DNA of 62,809 bases, taken from assembly GCA_002066995.1 (NCBI GenBank), contig MWTC01000030.1, positions 1 through 62,809 on the forward strand, written 5' to 3'. Below, in pieces: positions 54,153 to 62,809 of the stretch; positions within the stretch are counted from its first letter, which is position 1, and every line of letters starts with the position of its first letter. Both the position numbers and the translations under genes were made by a program. The DNA is from Sphingobacteriales bacterium UTBCD1 (GTDB lineage Bacteria > Bacteroidota > Bacteroidia > Chitinophagales > Chitinophagaceae). The notes under the pieces were generated by a model. That model was given only the letters and a program-made list of their open reading frames with translations, searched no databases and was not told the DNA's origin.

Positions 54153-54911
54153 ATGAAAAGATTAATTTTTCTTTTAATGCTCATCATTCTGTTCCCGTGC
54201 TTTTTCAGTTTTGCTTACACCCAGCCCCGTATTCATAAACCGCTTTCTGACAGATACCAGGATTATGATACCCAGATGCAATATTTTCTTGCAAAAAGTA
54301 AAATGCAGAAAAAAACAGGATGGATACTCTTTGGGTCGGGCATGGCTGTTAACCTGATCGGGACTTCCATTTATAGTAACAATCAGGGTGGCGAAGCGGG
54401 GCTGAATATCATTTCAGGTATCAGCGAAGCAGGTATTATTTCCGGGATTGCATTTTTCTTTGCTTCTGCAAAAAACAAGGAAAGGGCCCAGCTGATCTAT
54501 TTTACAAAAAATGTGGAAACTGCAAATTCCGAAGAAATCAGGCTGAGATACTTGAGAGAAGCAAGTGAATATTTCAAATCTAAATCAAGGGGAAACCTGG
54601 CGGCTGCCATTGTACTATCAGCCGCCGGCGCAGCCTGTATCACCGGGGGTGTTGTAATAATCCATAATGCAAATGACAGAAATAATGTAGTTGAATTGTT
54701 TGGCGATGCTTTTGCCGGTACAATGCTTTTTGTCTCCGGTATCGGGATAGGCGCTTTCAGCATTCCATTTTATATAAAATCTGCCCGGCAAAGAAGAACT
54801 GCCGAAATGATCTTAAGAACCGGCCGCATCCCCCACCCTGTAATTACTTCTTCTCCTCCATTTAATACAGGCCGTTATTATTATTCAGCAGGCATCAGGA
54901 TTTCTTTATAA
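54153..54911 (+). CDS. Hypothetical membrane-associated protein
   Basis: 252 aa from the ATG at 54153 (MKRLIFLLMLIILFPCFFSFAYTQ, a signal peptide); the longer frame from 54063 adds 30 non-homologous residues. It has three or four hydrophobic helices (GWILFGSGMAVNLIG, IISGIAFFFASA, NLAAAIVLSAAGAACITGGVVII, GTMLFVSGIGIGAFSI) separated by charged loops, and ends in a short Pro/Tyr tail. I do not recognise the family. It follows the LytTR regulator on the same strand by ~370 bases and may or may not belong to the cluster. Confidence 0.78.
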   Translation: MKRLIFLLMLIILFPCFFSFAYTQPRIHKPLSDRYQDYDTQMQYFLAKSKMQKKTGWILFGSGMAVNLIGTSIYSNNQGGEAGLNIISGISEAGIISGIAFFFASAKNKERAQLIYFTKNVETANSEEIRLRYLREASEYFKSKSRGNLAAAIVLSAAGAACITGGVVIIHNANDRNNVVELFGDAFAGTMLFVSGIGIGAFSIPFYIKSARQRRTAEMILRTGRIPHPVITSSPPFNTGRYYYSAGIRISL

Positions 54912-55264
54912 TCCCAGAATCTCATTCTTAAATCACAATCACCTTCCCGAATAGCTATTCTGTTCAATTCATTTCTGCCCTGGCAACAGGTTTCTTTTAA
55001 AGATTTTTTTTAACTGGTGTTGCCCGGGGGAAAAGGTAAAAATTCTTGTTCTCCGGCCTTACTCTCCGTTATTTGATTCCGGACAACTCTTTATAAAATC
55101 ATTCATTTGAATTTACAAACATTCATTAGTATGGGGTTTTTTGTGGATAATTTCTAATATCCAATTGATTTATTTTGATATTTTCGTTATAATTTTCAAC
55201 AATTGCTTGCCATTGTTCAGCCTATGCTGAAAATCTTTTTAATTTTCATAAAAAAATATCGGGA
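54912..55264. other. Upstream region of gltB
   Basis: About 350 AT-rich bases preceding gltB. It must carry the promoter and any nitrogen-responsive control, but I found no clear -33/-7 pair and no leader structure. Confidence 0.45.
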
Positions 55265-58200
55265 ATGCAAAGTAACCGGGGACTATATCACTCTTCGTTC
55301 GAGCATGATGCATGTGGCATCGGATTCGTAGCAAACATTAAAGGCAATAAATCTCATCAAACTATATCTGATGCACTGACAGTGCTGGAAAACATGGAAC
55401 ACCGCGGCGCCTGCGGCTGTGAAAAAAATACAGGCGACGGGGCCGGCATCATGATCCAGACACCACATGAATTTTTCTTTGAAGAATGCCTCAAACTTGG
55501 CGTTCATCTTCCTTCCTTTGGTAAATACGGAGCAGGTGTGATCTTTTTCCCAAATGAAATAAAACTACGGGAAGAATGCCGGGATATTTTCAGCCGTACA
55601 GCTGAAAAACTCGGATTGGAAATTCTCGCTTACCGGAAAGTGCCTGTAAGCTCCGATGGGATCGGCATCACTGCGTTGAGTGTAGAACCGGAAATAGAAC
55701 AGGTGTTCATTGCCTGCCCAGATTACATTCATGACCGGGATGATTTCGAAAGAAAATTATTTGTGCTGCGCAATCACGCCACTCATCTTATCCACAGCAC
55801 CGTAAAAAAAGATGCAATCGGTTTTTACGTGGCATCACTTTCCTACAAAACTGTTATTTATAAAGGCCAGCTTACCAGTTTGCAACTGAGAAATTACTTT
55901 CCGGATCTCAGTAATAAAAGAGTGGTCAGCGCTTTCGGATTGGTACATTCCCGCTTTGCCACCAACACTTTTCCTTCCTGGAAACTGGCGCAGCCTTTCC
56001 GTTTCATTGCACACAATGGTGAGATCAATACACTTCAGGGAAACCTGAACTGGTTACGCTCCAGTGAAAAAGGATTCACTTCTCCTTATTTTACAAGAGA
56101 GGAAATGGAAATGCTGTTGCCGATCGTTGAAGGCGATCAATCTGATTCTGCCTGTCTCGATAATATGATCGAACTGCTTTTACTCACCGGCCGCTCCCTC
56201 CCTCATGTGATGATGATGCTGATCCCCGAAGCATGGGACGGCAATGAACAGATGGACCCGGTGAAAAAAGCTTTTTATGAATTTCATTCCGCCTTTATGG
56301 AACCCTGGGACGGACCGGCATCCATTTCTTTCACCGATGGAAAAATCATCGGAGCTACGTTAGACAGGAATGGCCTGCGCCCTTCCCGTTATTGCATTAC
56401 TGCTGATGACCGGGTGATCATGGCTTCCGAAACAGGTGTGCTACCCGTTGATCCGTCCATCATCAAAGAAAAAGGAAGGCTGCAACCCGGGAAAATGTTT
56501 GTGGTAGATATGGAACAAGGCCGTATCATCAGCGATGAAGAACTGAAGCAAACAATATGTTCACAAAAACCTTACGCAGAATGGCTGAATAAATACAAGA
56601 TCCGGCTGGAAGAATTACCCGATCCGAGAGTGATGTTCACTCACCTGGAACATGACCAGGTTTTTAAATATCAAAAAGCTTTCGGCTATACAACAGAAGA
56701 CCTTGAACGCATTATTGCGCCGATGGCGCTGGATGGAAAAGAACCTGTTGGCTCCATGGGAAGTGATGTTCCTCTGGCAGTACTCAGTGATCAGCCACAG
56801 CATCTCAGTTCATATTTCAAACAATTATTTGCACAGGTGACCAATCCGCCTATAGATCCGATAAGAGAACGGCTGGTGATGTCGCTTTCCACCTTCGTCG
56901 GCAACAATGGAAATCTTTTAAAAGAAGATCCGATGGCCTGCCATAGCGTGGCATTGAAACACCCGGTACTGAATAATTTTGAACTGGAAAAAATCAGAAG
57001 CATTGACACCGGAAAATTCCAGGCAAAAACCTTGCAATGTTATTTCAGGGCCGACGGTAAACCCGGGTCACTCAAAGCCGGCATTGAACGGTTATGCCGC
57101 TATGCTGTGGACGCAGTGGAAGATGGATTTGAAGTGTTGATTCTGACGGATCGTGCTATTGACTCTGATCATGCGGCCATACCTTCTTTGCTTTCAGCTT
57201 CCGCAGTACACCATCACTTGATAAGAAAAGGGATGCGGGGTCAAGTGGGTATTGTAGTAGAAGCCGGTGATGTTTGGGAGGTGCATCATTTTGCCTGCCT
57301 GATTGGTTTCGGCGCCACAGCCATCAATCCCTATCTCGCATTGTCATCTATCCGTGACATGAAAGAAAGCGGAAAACTTCAGACTGAATTTTCAGAAGAT
57401 GAATTAAAAAAGAATTATATCAAAGCTGTGAATGACGGGTTGCTGAAAGTATTTTCCAAAATGGGTATTTCCACCCTGCAATCTTACCAGGGAGCACAGA
57501 TATTCGAGATCATAGGATTGAACCGGGAAATAGTAGAAAAATATTTTACCGGCGCTATTTCCAGGATTGAAGGAATGGGACTGGACGAGATCGCCAAAGA
57601 AACATTGGCGAAACATTTCTCCTCTTTCAATCAGAACAATTATGACTCCGGCCTTTTATCTAACGGAGGAGTCTATCAATGGAACCGGAAAGGCGAATTT
57701 CATTTATTCAATCCGCAAACCATACACCTGCTGCAGCATTCCACTCAAACCAATGATTATGCTGTGTATAAAAAATATGCAAAGCTGATCAATGATCCCG
57801 GTGAAAACACTTCCACCCTGAGAAGTTTGCTTCAGTTGAAAAAGAACCGTCCCTCCATTCCTATAGAAGAAGTGGAACCTGCTGAAAATATTTATAAAAG
57901 ATTTTCAACCGGCGCCATGAGTTTTGGTTCAATTTCATGGGAAGCACACACAACACTGGCCATTGCCATGAACCGAATCGGAGCAAAAAGCAATACAGGA
58001 GAAGGTGGTGAAGATGAAAAGAGATATGAACCCTTACCCAACGGTGATTCCATGCGCAGCGCTATCAAGCAGGTGGCAAGTGCACGTTTCGGCGTCACCA
58101 GTTTATATCTGACGGAAGCAGAAGAACTGCAAATAAAAATGGCACAGGGAGCCAAACCCGGTGAAGGGGGACAGTTACCCGGTCACAAAGTTGATGAATG

Positions 58201-59788
58201 GATCGGCAGAGTCCGTCATTCAATTCCCGGAGTGGGATTGATCTCTCCGCCGCCGCATCATGACATCTATTCGATTGAAGACCTGGCACAGTTAATTTTT
58301 GATTTGAAAAATGCTAACCGCAATGCACGCATCAGTGTGAAGCTGGTTAGCAAAGCAGGTGTAGGAACTATTGCAGCCGGTGTTGCCAAAGCAAAGGCAG
58401 ACCTGGTATTGATAGCAGGTTACGACGGGGGTACCGGCGCCTCCCCCATGTCTTCCATCAGGCATGCAGGATTACCCTGGGAATTGGGCCTTGCTGAAAC
58501 ACACCAGACATTAGTGAGAAATAAATTGAGAAGCCGGGTTACAGTACAGGTAGATGGCCAACTAAGAACTGGCAGAGACCTGATGATCGCCGCTTTGCTG
58601 GGTGCTGAAGAATGGGGCATTGCCACTGCTGCATTGGTGGTGGAAGGATGTGTGCTGATGCGAAAATGTCATTTGAACACCTGCCCGGTGGGTGTGGCTA
58701 CACAGGATCCTGAATTGAGAAAAAGATTTACAGGAAAGGCTGACCATGTAGTGAACTTTTTCAGATTCATCACACAGGAATTAAGAGAGATCATGGCGGA
58801 AATGGGTTTCCGCACTGTCAATGAAATGATCGGGCAAGTCAATAACCTTGAAGCAAGAGAAAATATGACTCATTGGAAATACAGCAAACTGGATCTTTCA
58901 CCGGTATTATATAAAGAGCCGGCTTCTATTTACACCGGTTTACACAAACTGGAAGACCAGGACCATAGCATCGGCACAGTGCTGGACTGGAAACTGCTGG
59001 AGATGGCAAAACCTGCTATTGAAACAAAAGAAAAAGTTTTTGCAGAACTAAGCATTCAAAATACAGACAGAACCGTAGGGTCAATTTTATCGAATGAGAT
59101 CACAAAAAAATACAGGAGTGCAGGATTGCCCGATGATACGATTCACTTTAAATTCACCGGTACGGCAGGACAAAGTTTTGGTGCATTCAATACCAAAGGA
59201 ATAACGCTGGAATTGGAAGGAGATGCCAATGATTATTTCGGCAAAGGATTAAGCGGGGCAAAATTGATCATCTATCCTTCCGGCCAGGCTCAATATGTGG
59301 CCGAAGAAAATATCATCATCGGTAACGTTGCGTTTTACGGAGCCACTTCCGGTCAGGCTTATATCCGCGGAAAAGCTGGTGAACGTTTCTGCGTCCGTAA
59401 TTCCGGTATCAGCGCTGTGGTAGAAAGCGTTGGCGATCACGGATGCGAATATATGACAGGAGGAACCGTGGTGGTATTGGGTGATACCGGGAGAAATTTT
59501 GCTGCAGGAATGAGTGGCGGTACAGCATTTGTTTACGATGTCAATGGAAAGTTTATGGAAAACTGCAACAAAGAAATGGTTGACCTTGATCCGCCGGAAG
59601 AAGAAGATAGTTCGCTGTTACAAAAAATGATCAGGGAACACTATCATTATACAGGAAGCAATGTTGCAAAATTCATTTTGTCAGATTTTGAAAACCAGCT
59701 CCGGAGTTTTATAAAAGTATTTCCGAAAGATCTTAAAAAAATACTTTCTCAACGAAGAGCTGCTGTTGAAACGGAAAATAAGCAATAA
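55265..59788 (+). CDS. gltB: Glutamate synthase large (alpha) subunit
   Basis: 1507 aa, full family length. It makes glutamate from glutamine and 2-oxoglutarate with electrons from the small subunit. The class II amidotransferase starts at Cys17 (FEHDACGIGF) after a short propeptide. The central domain, the FMN-binding synthase domain (GGTGASPMSSIRHAG, near 1057) and the [3Fe-4S] cysteines in CVLMRKCHLNTCPVGVAT follow. A C-terminal beta-helix (GGTVVVLGDTGRNFAAGMSGG) ends the chain. gltD follows 17 bases on. Confidence 0.97.
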   Translation: MQSNRGLYHSSFEHDACGIGFVANIKGNKSHQTISDALTVLENMEHRGACGCEKNTGDGAGIMIQTPHEFFFEECLKLGVHLPSFGKYGAGVIFFPNEIKLREECRDIFSRTAEKLGLEILAYRKVPVSSDGIGITALSVEPEIEQVFIACPDYIHDRDDFERKLFVLRNHATHLIHSTVKKDAIGFYVASLSYKTVIYKGQLTSLQLRNYFPDLSNKRVVSAFGLVHSRFATNTFPSWKLAQPFRFIAHNGEINTLQGNLNWLRSSEKGFTSPYFTREEMEMLLPIVEGDQSDSACLDNMIELLLLTGRSLPHVMMMLIPEAWDGNEQMDPVKKAFYEFHSAFMEPWDGPASISFTDGKIIGATLDRNGLRPSRYCITADDRVIMASETGVLPVDPSIIKEKGRLQPGKMFVVDMEQGRIISDEELKQTICSQKPYAEWLNKYKIRLEELPDPRVMFTHLEHDQVFKYQKAFGYTTEDLERIIAPMALDGKEPVGSMGSDVPLAVLSDQPQHLSSYFKQLFAQVTNPPIDPIRERLVMSLSTFVGNNGNLLKEDPMACHSVALKHPVLNNFELEKIRSIDTGKFQAKTLQCYFRADGKPGSLKAGIERLCRYAVDAVEDGFEVLILTDRAIDSDHAAIPSLLSASAVHHHLIRKGMRGQVGIVVEAGDVWEVHHFACLIGFGATAINPYLALSSIRDMKESGKLQTEFSEDELKKNYIKAVNDGLLKVFSKMGISTLQSYQGAQIFEIIGLNREIVEKYFTGAISRIEGMGLDEIAKETLAKHFSSFNQNNYDSGLLSNGGVYQWNRKGEFHLFNPQTIHLLQHSTQTNDYAVYKKYAKLINDPGENTSTLRSLLQLKKNRPSIPIEEVEPAENIYKRFSTGAMSFGSISWEAHTTLAIAMNRIGAKSNTGEGGEDEKRYEPLPNGDSMRSAIKQVASARFGVTSLYLTEAEELQIKMAQGAKPGEGGQLPGHKVDEWIGRVRHSIPGVGLISPPPHHDIYSIEDLAQLIFDLKNANRNARISVKLVSKAGVGTIAAGVAKAKADLVLIAGYDGGTGASPMSSIRHAGLPWELGLAETHQTLVRNKLRSRVTVQVDGQLRTGRDLMIAALLGAEEWGIATAALVVEGCVLMRKCHLNTCPVGVATQDPELRKRFTGKADHVVNFFRFITQELREIMAEMGFRTVNEMIGQVNNLEARENMTHWKYSKLDLSPVLYKEPASIYTGLHKLEDQDHSIGTVLDWKLLEMAKPAIETKEKVFAELSIQNTDRTVGSILSNEITKKYRSAGLPDDTIHFKFTGTAGQSFGAFNTKGITLELEGDANDYFGKGLSGAKLIIYPSGQAQYVAEENIIIGNVAFYGATSGQAYIRGKAGERFCVRNSGISAVVESVGDHGCEYMTGGTVVVLGDTGRNFAAGMSGGTAFVYDVNGKFMENCNKEMVDLDPPEEEDSSLLQKMIREHYHYTGSNVAKFILSDFENQLRSFIKVFPKDLKKILSQRRAAVETENKQ

Positions 59789-59805
59789 ACTTTTAAAAAT
59801 AATTC

Positions 59806-61275
59806 ATGGGAAAACCTACAGGATTTTTAGAATTCACCAGAGAGTTGCCCGGGAAAAAGGCGGTGCAGGAACGTATCCGGAATTACAATGAGTTTGTTGC
59901 ATTCCTGACAGAAGACAAACTAAATCAGCAGGCTGCCCGTTGCATGAGCTGCGGTGTTCCCTTTTGTCACCAGGGGTGCCCGTTGGGAAACAATATTCCC
60001 GCATTCAATGATGCGGTTTATCGCAAGAGCTGGAAAGAGGCTTATGAGATCTTAACTGCGACCAACAATTTTCCTGAATTTACCGGAAGGATCTGTCCTG
60101 CTCCCTGTGAAAGCGCCTGCGTGCTGGGCATTAATCAACCGCCGGTTACTATTGAAGAAATAGAAAAACACATTATTGAAATTGCTTTTGAAAAAGGATT
60201 GGTGAAAGCCCGCAAACCAAATTTACGATCAGGAAAAAAAGTAGCAGTGATCGGTTCAGGCCCATCCGGACTTGCAGCAGCTGCTCAATTGAATTATGCG
60301 GGACATTTGGTAACCATATTCGAAAGAGACGATGCGCCGGGGGGATTGCTCCGTTATGGCATTCCCGATTTTAAACTGGAAAAATGGGTAGTGGACAGAA
60401 GAATAAAATTACTGGAAGAAGAAGGGATTGTTTTCAAGTGTCATTCCAATGTCGGTGTGAACATCAGCATTCAGAATTTGCTGAGAGAGTATCATGCCAT
60501 CATACTGGCAGGTGGATCCACTGTTCCCCGTGATCTGAAAATACCCGGAAGAGAACTGAAGGGAATTCATTTTGCAATGGAGTTTTTAAAACAGCAAAAT
60601 AAGCGCAATGCAGGAAAAAATCCATTGCTGCACCAGGAGACCGAAAGCAATATTTATAATGAAAACATTTCAGTCTGTGATAAAAATGTTGTGGTGATCG
60701 GCGGCGGCGATACCGGCAGTGATTGTATAGGTACTTCCAACCGGCAAAAAGCCAGATCCGTAACTCAGTTTGAATTATTGCCCATGCCGCCAAAAGAGCG
60801 AACAGTCTTTATGCCCTGGCCTACTTATCCTATGATCCTGAAAACATCCAGCAGCCATGAAGAAGGGTGCGACAGAAAATTTGCGATTGCAACAAAAGAA
60901 TTCCTTGGAGATAAAAACGGAAATCTCAGGGCATTGAAAGTGATAAACCTCGACTGGAAATCTGCTGAAGATGGTAAACCGGCTTCTTTTTCCGAAGTTC
61001 CCGGTTCAGAAAGAGAAATACCTTGCGAGGCAGCATTTCTTGCCATGGGATTTGTACATCCGCTGCATACGGGCCTTTTGAATGAACTTGGAGTTGACCT
61101 GGATGAAAGAGGAAATGTAAAAGCCAATGAGAGAGAATATCAAACCAACATCGCCAAAATATTTTCTGCCGGTGATATGAGGCGGGGGCAAAGCCTTGTG
61201 GTCTGGGCTATTAATGAAGGAAGAGAATGTGCAGCGCAGGTGGACAAATTTTTATCGGGTAAGGTTTTAAAATAA
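59806..61275 (+). CDS. gltD: Glutamate synthase small (beta) subunit
   Basis: 489 aa. It oxidises NAD(P)H and passes electrons through its FAD and two [4Fe-4S] clusters to GltB. Cysteine clusters are CMSCGVPFCHQGCPLGNNIP (~45-64) and CPAPCESACVLGI. FAD-binding GSGPSGLAAAAQL is near 150 and the NAD(P)H motif GGGDTGSDC near 302. The C-terminal FSAGDMRRGQSLVVWAINEGR contacts FAD. It is co-transcribed with gltB and converges with the orphan specificity-domain gene. Confidence 0.97.
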   Translation: MGKPTGFLEFTRELPGKKAVQERIRNYNEFVAFLTEDKLNQQAARCMSCGVPFCHQGCPLGNNIPAFNDAVYRKSWKEAYEILTATNNFPEFTGRICPAPCESACVLGINQPPVTIEEIEKHIIEIAFEKGLVKARKPNLRSGKKVAVIGSGPSGLAAAAQLNYAGHLVTIFERDDAPGGLLRYGIPDFKLEKWVVDRRIKLLEEEGIVFKCHSNVGVNISIQNLLREYHAIILAGGSTVPRDLKIPGRELKGIHFAMEFLKQQNKRNAGKNPLLHQETESNIYNENISVCDKNVVVIGGGDTGSDCIGTSNRQKARSVTQFELLPMPPKERTVFMPWPTYPMILKTSSSHEEGCDRKFAIATKEFLGDKNGNLRALKVINLDWKSAEDGKPASFSEVPGSEREIPCEAAFLAMGFVHPLHTGLLNELGVDLDERGNVKANEREYQTNIAKIFSAGDMRRGQSLVVWAINEGRECAAQVDKFLSGKVLK

Positions 61276-61287
61276 AAACCAACGACA

Positions 61288-62400
61288 TCAAAACAATAGA
61301 TTACCTGCTATCTCCATCAATCTTCTTGTTTCAGAAAGAGCAACAATGATCTTCTGGTATTTCTGAATTTCAGCATTGCTTAAATATTTTCCCTTTCGGA
61401 TTAGCAACCAATCTTGCGCAGGCTGATAAGTTCCTACATAAAAATTCCAAACTTCATCAGGAACATTTGAAAAGTATTGCTCCCGGTTGATATAAACATT
61501 CCCGTTTTCATAAACCGGGCTGTTCAAAAGATTATCTCCACATACAGGATACCGGGTGATAAAATTTTCCACAGCCGGGCATTCCAGTAAATGCAACTGG
61601 CGCATGGTTCCGCCGATTTTCACCAGCTTCCAGAAAACTTCCGTATTCTGCGGGTAATGAATTTCCGGGAAGTTATTTTTTGAAGGCTTGTCATATTTCC
61701 CTACGAAACCGGGAGAACATAAAACTGCATAGATATAATCCATCAGGTCAGCAGGAAGAAATACCTGCTTAAACTCATCCCGCAGATCATCATTATTATT
61801 TACAAAACAAATATTACCTGTCTCTTTCTCCCGGACAAACTGCAATCCCAGCCCCCTTGCAATTTTATTTACAATCTCCATATTGAGATTGAGAATTCCG
61901 GATGATACCCAATCCCCATCACGCTGTTTTATAATACCGGAATAGTCATAAAGAGGGAAAATAAAACTTTTCGCCTCCGCATTTGCAGCTAAGAAGGAAA
62001 CATCAGTTATTCTTTTTGTAATGAAAACATTTAAGCAATTATCTGAAAATGGCAGCCTGCTGAAAACTATACCCGAATTATCATTGCGGGTGAAATTTCT
62101 TGCCATCTCTTTTCCTGGCCCATCCACCAATACTCTGCCTGAATAAACAATCCTTTCATCAAATGGCCTGTAAGATATCTCACATAACTTTAAACTATCC
62201 TTATTATCATGATCAGAAGCGCTGTATGCCTCAGAAATTTCAGGTTGAATAGCCGGGAAATCATTTTCTGTCGTTTCAATACCCGGGTTTTTTTTCATAA
62301 AAAATTCATTTATGAAGAATCCTTTTTTTCTTTCATTGTTATTTTGATTGCTGTTACGCATAAAATAAGAATTGTACTGCGGTATCCGGAACTTATGCAA
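61288..62400 (-). CDS. Orphan C-terminal specificity domain of a type ISP/IIG restriction-modification enzyme
   Basis: 370 aa resembling only the C-terminal target-recognition region of single-chain type ISP (LlaBIII-like) enzymes: YRPFDERIVYSGR (~77-89), FITKRITDVSF, SFIFPLYDY, LPADLMDYIYAVLCSPGF, HLLECPAVENFITRYPVCGDN, VYINREQYFSNVPDEVW and QKYQKIIVALSETRRLM. The nuclease, helicase and methyltransferase domains (about 1000 residues upstream in intact enzymes) are absent, and no coding sequence for them precedes it here. The N-terminal ~70 residues are polar and unrelated; the start could be 62400, 62361 (MRNSN) or another ATG. It is either a decayed fragment or a retained stand-alone domain. 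Confidence 0.8.
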   Translation of the reverse strand: MHKFRIPQYNSYFMRNSNQNNNERKKGFFINEFFMKKNPGIETTENDFPAIQPEISEAYSASDHDNKDSLKLCEISYRPFDERIVYSGRVLVDGPGKEMARNFTRNDNSGIVFSRLPFSDNCLNVFITKRITDVSFLAANAEAKSFIFPLYDYSGIIKQRDGDWVSSGILNLNMEIVNKIARGLGLQFVREKETGNICFVNNNDDLRDEFKQVFLPADLMDYIYAVLCSPGFVGKYDKPSKNNFPEIHYPQNTEVFWKLVKIGGTMRQLHLLECPAVENFITRYPVCGDNLLNSPVYENGNVYINREQYFSNVPDEVWNFYVGTYQPAQDWLLIRKGKYLSNAEIQKYQKIIVALSETRRLMEIAGNLLF

Positions 62401-62809
62401 TAATCATTTTAAACTAATTCATTGCTTTCAAAAATATTTCCGGGTATTTCTTCAGCGCTGATGAATTTCCTGAAATAATATTGTACGCCTGCCGGTAATT
62501 TTAAAATTAGCTGTAATAAATAATTCGTTTTACAAATTTAATAACTTCTTACAGGCTCAGGCCTGGCGTATAACCGGTAGCCTTTAAACAATAAAATCAT
62601 ATTAAATAACCGGGCAGGTACAAAAAGAAAATATTATTCTTAAGAGCTGCCGGGAAAAATGATCTTAATGAAAACCCGAACTCCATCCCGCCTTATCTAA
62701 ACCTAACCGCAAAAAGCCGCAGTAAAATTATTAAAGCGTTTGTCTATTTTATGGGATAGTCTTTATAAGAAAAATTATAGAAAGTGTCCTGACTTGTCCA
62801 AATTAGGTC
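62401..62809. other. Right-edge region without gene
   Basis: AT-rich, no coding frame above ~60 codons. The last ~30 bases (GTGTCCTGACTTGTCC, then AAATTAGGTC) resemble a terminal inverted-repeat end of a mobile element that may begin outside the window; this is a guess from composition and cannot be tested without the partner end. Confidence 0.3.

Noticed and set aside
1-62809. tRNA or rRNA genes
   Set aside because: Scanning the intergenic regions by eye, I saw no T-loop GGTTCGAATCC-type segments or rRNA-like stretches. A covariance-model search would be decisive.

Overview
The window is a chromosomal segment of a Bacteroidota bacterium, most like the Chitinophagaceae/Sphingobacteriia side of the phylum. 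The evidence is the gene content: two-component systems with a Reg_prop beta-propeller sensor and a LytTR regulator, OmpA-like and FnIII envelope proteins, a DUF6600-like lipoprotein, an oxoamine-synthase paralogue of the Bacteroidota type, and an LTA-synthase-like sulfatase. Moderate GC, weak Shine-Dalgarno signals and a few TAnnTTTG-type -7 boxes also fit. No tRNA, rRNA, CRISPR array, prophage or complete insertion sequence was recognised. Assignments rest on reading motifs, not on database searches.

Layout. 1-420 is a 146-bp-period tandem repeat that probably continues beyond the left edge. 0.5-12.6 kb is a mosaic of envelope and small-molecule genes: a PQQ-type sugar dehydrogenase, a DUF6600-like lipoprotein, a UbiA-like membrane protein, an oxoamine synthase (sphingolipid/sulfonolipid type), an MFS transporter coupled to two small paralogous membrane proteins, a YceI protein, a GH18 hydrolase, a TMEM175-type channel and a CopD-like protein. 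12.6-19.1 kb holds an MBL hydrolase and, reading leftward, an OmpA / propeller histidine kinase / LytTR module. 19.5-37.9 kb is mostly housekeeping: PspC protein, cysteine desulfurase, GlmM, methyltransferase, LTA-synthase-like protein, CNNM/CorC protein, a MOCOS-like PLP enzyme, esterase, an Asp-box repeat protein, an M14-like peptidase, a CoA-transferase, AroQ and CarA.

38.4-54.9 kb is the most distinctive part. It has a small lipoprotein, a second OmpA paralogue, an outer-membrane beta-barrel, a giant 1939-residue multidomain secreted protein, a five-module FnIII protein, a second propeller histidine kinase and a second LytTR regulator, all on the plus strand with short gaps. The OmpA-HK-RR order matches the 13.6-19.1 kb module, so one ancestral module appears twice: once compact and once enlarged by three envelope genes. 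The second kinase has an in-frame TAA at codon 239, with homologous sequence continuing in the same frame afterwards.

55-62.8 kb carries glutamate synthase (gltB-gltD). It is followed by an orphan C-terminal specificity domain of a type ISP/IIG restriction-modification enzyme and a gene-free right edge.
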